Of a DNA stretch of 37,073 nucleotides, positions 32,282 to 37,073 are shown piece by piece. Position 1 is the first letter of the stretch. The number at the start of each line of letters is the position of its first letter. The notes below the pieces were generated by a model, which did no database searches, had not been told where the DNA came from, and saw nothing but the letters and a program-made list of their open reading frames with translations. Origin of the DNA: Zoogloea sp. (GTDB taxonomy: Bacteria > Pseudomonadota > Gammaproteobacteria > Burkholderiales > Rhodocyclaceae); NCBI RefSeq assembly GCF_028693495.1, contig NZ_JAQUVG010000026.1, positions 1 to 37,073 on the forward strand, written 5' to 3'. A program made the translations under genes and the position numbers.

Positions 32282-32950
32282 TCAGTCCCAGCGCTCCTGA
32301 TAGTGGAAGGTGGGCAGCTTCCAGCCAAAGCGCAGTGCCAGCATCCGGAACACGAAGCCCAGCACGAAGCAGACCAGCATGTTGAGATCGGTGTCCACGC
32401 CGGCCGCCCTGAGTGCCAGGAACAGGGCGCAGACAACCAGGGAAACGCTGGCGTAGAGTTCCCGACGAAACACGATCGGGACCTGGTTGCACAGCACATC
32501 CCGCAGGATGCCGCCACAAATCCCCGTCAGCATGCCCGCCATGATGACCACCACGACCGGGTAGTTTAGCTGGAGCGCAACATTGCAGCCGATCAACGAA
32601 AAGGCGATCAGCCCCAGGGCGTCCAGGACCAGGAAGAGCCGCTTCATGTGATGCATGTGACGGGCGATCAGCGTGGTGAACAACCCGGCCAGCACCACCA
32701 GATAGACATACTCCGGATGCTGGGTCCAGCCGATCGGGTAATGGCCGAGCACCACGTCCCGTATGGTGCCACCGCCCAGGGCGGTGACAAAGGCGATCAC
32801 CACGACCCCGAAGACGTCCATGCTGCGGCGCCCGGCTGCCAGGGCGCCCGACATGGCTTCGGCAGTGATGGCGATGAGGTAGATGACCAGCAGCAGATCG
32901 AACTGCTTGGTGGCCAGGGGCTGAAAAACGTGGGCAAGGGTGTCCAGCAT
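32282..32950 (-). CDS. TRIC-family (UPF0126) membrane protein
   Basis: The 222-residue protein has about seven membrane segments in two repeats. Each repeat has the glycine-rich motif of the family: FVTALGGGTIRDVVLGHYPI in the first and MLTGICGGILRDVLCNQVPI in the second. Prokaryotic TRIC homologues form trimeric cation channels; for the riboswitch-linked branch a glycine-related transport role has been proposed. GGAG lies 8 bases before the ATG. A tandem glycine riboswitch lies about 50 bases upstream, so glycine should control expression. The gene is monocistronic and lies 86 bp upstream of the start of the nuclease gene. Confidence 0.9.
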   Translation of the reverse strand: MLDTLAHVFQPLATKQFDLLLVIYLIAITAEAMSGALAAGRRSMDVFGVVVIAFVTALGGGTIRDVVLGHYPIGWTQHPEYVYLVVLAGLFTTLIARHMHHMKRLFLVLDALGLIAFSLIGCNVALQLNYPVVVVIMAGMLTGICGGILRDVLCNQVPIVFRRELYASVSLVVCALFLALRAAGVDTDLNMLVCFVLGFVFRMLALRFGWKLPTFHYQERWD

Positions 32951-32971
32951 CAGGGAGGCTCCGTCTGAAAT

Positions 32972-32997
32972 CAGGATGCACTGTTGAAGTGCTCCTG
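32972..32997 (-). promoter_or_regulatory. Hairpin between glycine riboswitch and TRIC start
   Basis: On the minus strand CAGGA, G, CACT, loop TCAAC, AGTG, CA, TCCTG fold into a stem directly after the second aptamer. It is a candidate expression platform. No T-run follows, which suggests control of translation or of an alternative pairing rather than simple termination. Confidence 0.4.
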
Positions 32998-32998
32998 T

Positions 32999-33204
32999 GA
33001 CGCCTCTCCCCCTGTCCTTTTACCTGAGAGTTTCAACCCGCAAACGGGTCTGCCCCTTCGGTGAGCTGCCGGACGCAAGAGCGCCCGGCAACTTCTCTCC
33101 AGCCGGCGAAATATCTCTGCGGTTCCGTGTGCCTGAGCGATTATGGGAGTTTGCGCCTTCGGCGGGGCCCGGGGACCGGTGCCCTCTCTCCCGCAGAGCC
33201 CCGG
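32999..33204 (-). ncRNA. Tandem glycine riboswitch
   Basis: Reading the minus strand, aptamer 1 (about 33204-33108) has GCGGGAGAGAGGGCACCGG, then CCGCCGAAGGCGCAAACTCC and GCTCAGGCACACGGAACCGC. Aptamer 2 (about 33105-32999) has CTGGAGAGAAGTTGCCGG, CACCGAAGGGGCAGACCC, and AACTCTCAGGTAAAAGGACA followed by GGGGGAGAGG. GGAGAGA, CCGAAGGGGCAA and CTCTCAGGTA-(N)-GGACAG are the hallmark strings of the gcvT motif. Two aptamers in tandem joined by a short linker are typical of the glycine switch. Aptamer 2 is closer to consensus than aptamer 1. It controls the TRIC gene, a known regulon member besides gcvTHP. Confidence 0.9.
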
Positions 33205-33289
33205 ATTATGGTGAGTTGGCGTGGCAGGTGTCAATGCGCCGCTTGCTGGGGTGCGTCTGCGCCTGGGGGCTTCCTCATCCTTGCCCGCG

Positions 33290-33634
33290 TTACAGATGCA
33301 TGTCGATTTTTCCGGCCAGCCGGGTCACGGTGCGCCGGCGGATGGCCTCCTTCTCGTGGGCATGGGCGTTGGGCGGAAAGGGTTCGCTGAGGGCCTTGGA
33401 GTGGTAGAGCGGAGAGCTCACGATCACCTTGAGCGGTGTGACATGCACCGATGCCAGGATCGCAAACTCCAGTTCCCGGCAATCCTGCTGGGATCCCAGC
33501 GGGTTCCAGTCCTGGGTGGTGGGACGGGCCGCATGAAACCTGGCGATGCGCTGGGGGCGCCCGTTCTCGAAGGTAAAAACACTGCTGACGCTCCTGGCCA
33601 CTTTGGCCAGGAGTTCCCTGTCGTGGATGTTCAT
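33290..33634 (-). CDS. Conserved hypothetical protein
   Basis: The 114-residue protein begins MNIHDRELLAKVARSVSSVF and is basic and rich in Ala, Arg and His. No signal peptide, membrane segment or known motif was seen. A segment ELEFAILASVHVTPLKVIVS could form strands. A GAAAGGTCTCCC string precedes the ATG, a reasonable ribosome binding site. It lies upstream of the riboswitch on the same strand, 136 bp from the DUF2058 gene. The end (RRRTVTRLAGKIDMHL) is strongly basic. I do not recognise it. Confidence 0.55.
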   Translation of the reverse strand: MNIHDRELLAKVARSVSSVFTFENGRPQRIARFHAARPTTQDWNPLGSQQDCRELEFAILASVHVTPLKVIVSSPLYHSKALSEPFPPNAHAHEKEAIRRRTVTRLAGKIDMHL

Positions 33635-33770
33635 GGGAGACCTTTCAAGAAATGGGGTCTTCAGTGTTGCCTGCGCGGGTTACGGCGGTATTGAGGGCGC
33701 CGCTCATCCGTCCGGCTGCTTGCTGTGCCAGGACGGACGCGGGGTCCCGTCCCCGCCAGCGCACCCACCC

Positions 33771-34307
33771 TCACCACATCAGATCATCCGGCACCTGGAA
33801 CGCTGCGTAAGGATCGTCCTCCGCGATTTCGGTGCTGGTTTTCCTTACCTGCACCACGATGGACGGATCCCGCTCGGCGATCTTGTCCGCAATCACCTTT
33901 GGCACCAGTTCGGTAGCGTCGCCCAGGCAGACAATCATCAGATGCCCGGCCGCCAGATGGTCCTGCACTTTGGCCGACACGTGGATCCGCTTGATCTTGT
34001 TGTCGTGGGTGAAGTTGTAGGCAATGTCCCCATTGCCCCTGTGCTGGCGGTTCTGCTGGATCATCTGGACAATTTGTGCCGCGATGGCCTTCTGGGTCGC
34101 GGCTGCGTCCCGCTGGGCATTGAGTTCCCGGGCCCGTTCCGCGTTCCTGCGCTGCATTTCCAGCGCCGCCAGGCGTGCTTCATCCACGCTCTCGACGCCG
34201 CTCTTGCGCTCGATTTTCTTCTGCCGGGTTTTTTCGTGGCTGGTCTGCTTGAGTTTCTTCTTGTCGACCAGGCCGGATTTCAAAAACTGTTCTTGCAAGG
34301 AAGCCAT
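33771..34307 (-). CDS. DUF2058 (YaiL-type) protein
   Basis: From the ATG at 34307 (GGAG 8 bases upstream) the protein has 178 residues. It matches the YaiL/DUF2058 pattern: MASLQEQFLKSGLVDKKKLK at the start, a long basic helix with QKKIERK, a coiled-coil (AERARELNAQRDAAATQKAI), and a C-terminal globular part YNFTHDNKIKRIHVSAKVQ ... DDPYAAFQVPDDLMW. Members are called nucleoprotein- or polynucleotide-associated, but the function is unknown. The lysine-rich coil suggests binding to RNA or the nucleoid. A TTG start at 34325 is possible but less likely. Confidence 0.85.
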   Translation of the reverse strand: MASLQEQFLKSGLVDKKKLKQTSHEKTRQKKIERKSGVESVDEARLAALEMQRRNAERARELNAQRDAAATQKAIAAQIVQMIQQNRQHRGNGDIAYNFTHDNKIKRIHVSAKVQDHLAAGHLMIVCLGDATELVPKVIADKIAERDPSIVVQVRKTSTEIAEDDPYAAFQVPDDLMW

Positions 34308-34499
34308 GCGGGCCACTCCGACCAACTGAAAGGCGCCAGCATAACAAAAATGCCCAGGCCCGCCGCCGGGTTCTGCCCTGCTGCACTACCCGCGGCGGCC
34401 ACAGGGAGCTCAAGCCCTCAGGCCGAGATGGGTCGGTGGCCTGAGAGGCAGGCGGGTAAGGGCATCTTCGATCCTTCCTGCCCTGGCCCATGGACCCCA

Positions 34500-34814
34500 T
34501 CAGGTGGTCAGCTTGAGCCCCACAATGCCTGCAAAAATCAGCAGCAGGCTGAACAGGCGGGCGAAGTGGGCGGGTTCTCCAAACAGCAGGATGCCCAGGA
34601 GGGCGGTGCCGATGGCCCCGATCCCCACCCAAACCGCATAGGCAGTGCCCACGGGCAGGGATTTCATGGCGACACCCAGCAGGCCGAAACTCAGCATCAT
34701 GGAGAGGATCGTCCACACACTGGGCCACAGCCGGGTGAACCCCTCGGTGTATTTGAGACCAATTGCCCAAGCCACTTCCAGCAGCCCGGCAAGCGCCAGT
34801 ATTCCCCAGTTCAT
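34500..34814 (-). CDS. sugE: SugE/Gdx small multidrug resistance (guanidinium) exporter
   Basis: The 104-residue protein has four membrane helices and follows SugE/Gdx closely: [20 protein letters not shown] then KYTEGF, with the membrane Glu13 that binds protons and substrate; [20 protein letters not shown]; and a C-terminal IVGLKL. Gdx proteins export guanidinium ion in exchange for protons as antiparallel dimers. A guanidine-II riboswitch in the leader confirms the subgroup: guanidine exporter rather than quaternary-ammonium EmrE type. GAGGAG lies 6 bases before the ATG at 34814, which supports this start over one at 34856 lying inside the riboswitch. No partner SMR gene is adjacent, so it is probably a homodimer. 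Confidence 0.93.
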   Translation of the reverse strand: MNWGILALAGLLEVAWAIGLKYTEGFTRLWPSVWTILSMMLSFGLLGVAMKSLPVGTAYAVWVGIGAIGTALLGILLFGEPAHFARLFSLLLIFAGIVGLKLTT

Positions 34815-34834
34815 GGAGTGCTCCTCGATCAAAA

Positions 34835-34878
34835 GGGGCCGTCCCCGCAATGACATGGAGAGGTGAGGTCGTCCTCAC
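34835..34878 (-). ncRNA. Guanidine-II (mini-ykkC) riboswitch
   Basis: On the minus strand two hairpins carry ACGR tetraloops: GTGAGG-ACGA-CCTCAC (34878-34863) and GGGG-ACGG-CCCC (34846-34835), with a 16-base linker. The second hairpin lies just upstream of the GAGGAG ribosome binding site (34826-34821) of sugE. Two short stems with ACGR loops in front of an SMR gene define the mini-ykkC motif; guanidine binding joins the two loops and frees the ribosome site. Confidence 0.92.
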
Positions 34879-34896
34879 TTCCTGTGGAAACCCATC

Positions 34897-36939
34897 CTAG
34901 CACAGCCTTTCAGCAGAGGCCGCCAGGCACTGATTCCGCCCGCTTTCCTTCACCTGGTACATGGTATGGTCGGCCTGCCGGATGATGTCATCGGCCTTGG
35001 CCCCATGATCGAACACCGCGATCCCGATGCTCGCCGTGCAGCGATGCTCAAGGGGTTTGCCATGCTTGCTGCGCACGGCGTAGGGCTGGTTGAGCTGCTC
35101 GAGCACCTTTTCCCCGATCAATCTGGCCTGCTCGATGGCCCTCGGGTGCTGGGCATCGAGTCCGCTCAGCAGCACCACAAACTCATCTCCCCCGAAACGC
35201 GCCACCGTATCGCAGGCCCGCACGCAGTCCTGAATACGGCAGGCCACCTGCACCAGCAACTGATCGCCAGCCTCGTGACCGTAGCGGTCGTTGAGGGGCT
35301 TGAAATTGTCCAGATCGAGGAACAGCAGCGCCCCCAGCTGCCCGCTGCGGCGGGCGGCAGCCACCACCTGCTCGAAGCGGTCGTACAACAGCCGGCGGTT
35401 CGGCAGCCCGGTGAGGGCATCGTAGAAGGCCTGGTGACGGATCTGTTCCTCAAGGCGCTGCCGCTCGGTGATGTCCGTGGCCAGGGCGATGATGTGGCGC
35501 GGCTCGCCGGGCCGTTCGGGCAGCCAGGCATTGAACCACTCGCAGGTGATGCTGCGCCCGCTGCGGGTCAGGTTCTGATTGATGCTGTGGGGCAGCAGCG
35601 CCGAATCCGGTGCGTTGGCTTCCGGGGCCAGGCGGGGCAGCAGTTGGCTCTTCTCGTGTTCCGGGATCATGAACTCGTCAAAGCGCTTGCCCAGCACCTC
35701 TTCCCGCCGCCATCCGAACAGGGCTTCCGCCTGCCGGTTCCAGCCCACCACCACGAAGCCCGGCTGCCAGACGATGCCCGCCGAGGGGGAGGTTTCAAAA
35801 ATGATCCGATGCCAGCTCTCGCTTTTCTTGAGGGCCTCTTCCGTCCGGGTCTTTTCGGCAATGGCCGTGGCCAGGCGGCGGTTGGTGCGGTGAATGTAGA
35901 ATGCGATCCCGCCGATCAGCAGGGTGGCCCCGGCCAGGCTGCTCATCAGTCCGTACAGCCAGCCCGGCGGGCCGTCGCGGCGGGGCTTGTAGAAGAAGGC
36001 ATCGAGGGATTGCTCCGCATCCACCAGCCCGAAGTTGCCATAGGTGCGGGCAATGGCCTGCCAGCGTCCCGGGTTGTTGTGACCGATCTCGATCACTTCC
36101 GGATTGATCAGGTCGTGCAATGCCCGGGCCTCATACAGCAGATGCTCCCGGGATTTCCCCTGGCTGTTGTAGCGCTGGAGGATCAGGTCCGCGATCTCTT
36201 CGGGATGGGACAGGGCATATTCCCAGCCCCGCTTCGAGGCTGCATAGAAGGCGGCCACCACCTCGGGTTTCCGTTTTTCCAGATCCTGCCGGGTGAACAG
36301 CACATCCCCGTAGAAGTCGAGGCCATAGGTGGAGGGCTTGAGAATCGTGTACGGCACCTTCCGCAGGTCCAGCTGATAGGGCTCGTTTGAGGAGTAGGCA
36401 TTCACCGCCGCCACCCGCTCGCTCACCAGGTCGTCCAGATGACCTTCGTCCGGTACCGTCTTCAGGCGGTCCAGGGCGATGCCCTCATTGATGAACATGC
36501 TCTTGAGGTCCACATCCTGGTTGTCTCCCATCAGCGCGATCGGCTCGGCCTCGGGCTTGACCAGATCCACCAGGCGCTTGTCCTGTCCCCGCACGATCAG
36601 GATGTTGGGTGAATGCTGGAAGATGGGACCGAGCATCAGCACCGGCGCGCCCTGCAGGTAGCTGACCACCAGGCTCGAAAGCGCGATTCCGAATTCGCTC
36701 CGCCCGTTCAGCACGCCCTGCACCGGATTGGCGCCCGGCCCGCCCTCCCTGAGGGTCACGTCCAGCCCGGCGTCCCGATAGAAACCCTTCTCCAGGGCCG
36801 CGTAGTAGCCGGCAAACTGGAACTGGTGAAACCAGCGCAATTCCAGGCTGACGGGCTCCAGGGCCTGGGCCGGCAGGCTGATGCAGGACACAAACAGGAG
36901 AGCGGGGGACAGCAGCTTGCGCGTGAGACGTTGAATCAT
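34897..36939 (-). CDS. THI5/NMT1-like periplasmic sensor fused to PAS and GGDEF
   Basis: From the ATG at 36939 the protein has 680 residues. A signal peptide (MIQRLTRKLLSPALLFVSCI, ending AQALEP) is followed by a SsuA/THI5-like binding domain (about 30-320): LRWFHQFQFAGYYAALEKGF, VQGVLNGRSEFGI, HSPNILIVRG, and GYALSHPEEIADLIL-type helices. A membrane helix comes next (WLYGLMSSLAGATLLIGGIA), then a PAS domain (FETSPSAGIVWQPGFVVVGW). The C-terminal diguanylate cyclase has LPNRRLLYDRF, LDLDNFKPLNDRYGHEAGD and an intact active site RFGGDEFVVLL. The inhibitory site RxxD (RACD) lies five residues before GGDEF. The THI5 fold binds pyrimidine precursors or related small molecules; the ligand here is unknown. 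An upstream in-frame start at 37047 would put Arg/Cys-rich sequence before the signal peptide. Confidence 0.88.
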   Translation of the reverse strand: MIQRLTRKLLSPALLFVSCISLPAQALEPVSLELRWFHQFQFAGYYAALEKGFYRDAGLDVTLREGGPGANPVQGVLNGRSEFGIALSSLVVSYLQGAPVLMLGPIFQHSPNILIVRGQDKRLVDLVKPEAEPIALMGDNQDVDLKSMFINEGIALDRLKTVPDEGHLDDLVSERVAAVNAYSSNEPYQLDLRKVPYTILKPSTYGLDFYGDVLFTRQDLEKRKPEVVAAFYAASKRGWEYALSHPEEIADLILQRYNSQGKSREHLLYEARALHDLINPEVIEIGHNNPGRWQAIARTYGNFGLVDAEQSLDAFFYKPRRDGPPGWLYGLMSSLAGATLLIGGIAFYIHRTNRRLATAIAEKTRTEEALKKSESWHRIIFETSPSAGIVWQPGFVVVGWNRQAEALFGWRREEVLGKRFDEFMIPEHEKSQLLPRLAPEANAPDSALLPHSINQNLTRSGRSITCEWFNAWLPERPGEPRHIIALATDITERQRLEEQIRHQAFYDALTGLPNRRLLYDRFEQVVAAARRSGQLGALLFLDLDNFKPLNDRYGHEAGDQLLVQVACRIQDCVRACDTVARFGGDEFVVLLSGLDAQHPRAIEQARLIGEKVLEQLNQPYAVRSKHGKPLEHRCTASIGIAVFDHGAKADDIIRQADHTMYQVKESGRNQCLAASAERLC

Positions 36940-37073
36940 GTTGTTGTTCTGAGCATCCCATCCGCGCGTCCCGCACGCCCGGCGTTCCGGAAGAAACGAA
37001 TATGGCTTACAAGGAGAACGGCAGCGCCGCGATGACCGACACGTCATTGGTGCGAGCTCGCAGCGCTAGAGGA

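Overview
The window looks like a betaproteobacterium of the Rhodocyclales type (Azospira, Dechloromonas and Zoogloea relatives). This is inferred from gene content and codon use, not from a marker gene. Most of it is GC-rich and carries a class I PHA synthase, several chemoreceptors, a PEP-CTERM protein, a YceI/pirin/azoreductase operon and a glycine-riboswitch TRIC gene. The clear exception is the AT-rich block from about 1.16 to 5.25 kb, which holds a plasmid-type partition operon and an iteron origin. The window may come from a plasmid or chromid, or from a chromosome with an integrated plasmid; the sequence alone does not decide this.

Layout. 0-1.16 kb: IS debris (the end of an IS3-type element, an older IS3 orfB fragment, an ISL3 transposase tail). 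1.18-3.24 kb: parB and parA on the minus strand. 3.4-4.26 kb: a truncated IS30 transposase containing a perfect 36-bp palindrome, then an IS66-like scrap. 4.4-5.23 kb: a 20-bp palindrome and about 15 iterons of roughly 21 bp, some next to AT-rich stretches. 5.3-7.3 kb: a Rep_3-type initiator and a ProQ/FinO-domain protein. 7.4-9.7 kb: a small membrane protein coupled to a YfcF-type GST, then an orphan ParA-like ATPase divergent from a small ribbon-helix-helix-like protein, with a 15-bp operator-like palindrome between them. 9.7-13.4 kb: a secreted hypothetical and a large bifunctional PBP. 13.6-14 kb: a decayed YjjJ/HipA-like gene. 14-21.3 kb: three chemoreceptor genes (one broken by an in-frame amber codon) around the yceI-pirin-azoR operon. 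21.7-24.85 kb: an LMW-phosphatase/ArsC-like protein, a Nudix hydrolase, phaC and a strong hairpin. 25-28.4 kb: two overlapping DUF262 genes, the second ending in a DUF1524 nuclease domain. 28.4-32.2 kb: a PEP-CTERM protein and an ExeM/NucH-type extracellular nuclease. 32.3-34.9 kb: a TRIC channel with a tandem glycine riboswitch, two small conserved genes, and a SugE/Gdx exporter with a guanidine-II riboswitch. 34.9-36.9 kb: a THI5-like/PAS/GGDEF sensor.

How they work together. Rep, the iterons and ParAB form a replication and partition module. An iteron half-site inside the rep promoter suggests autorepression. The two DUF262 genes are the best candidate for a poorly described system: they look like a two-protein modification-dependent (type IV, GmrSD-like) nuclease, with one stand-alone DUF262 sensor/NTPase subunit and one DUF262-nuclease subunit. 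Two metabolite riboswitches (glycine and guanidine) control the two small transporters. The chemoreceptors and the GGDEF protein suggest a motile organism that switches to biofilm or floc growth.
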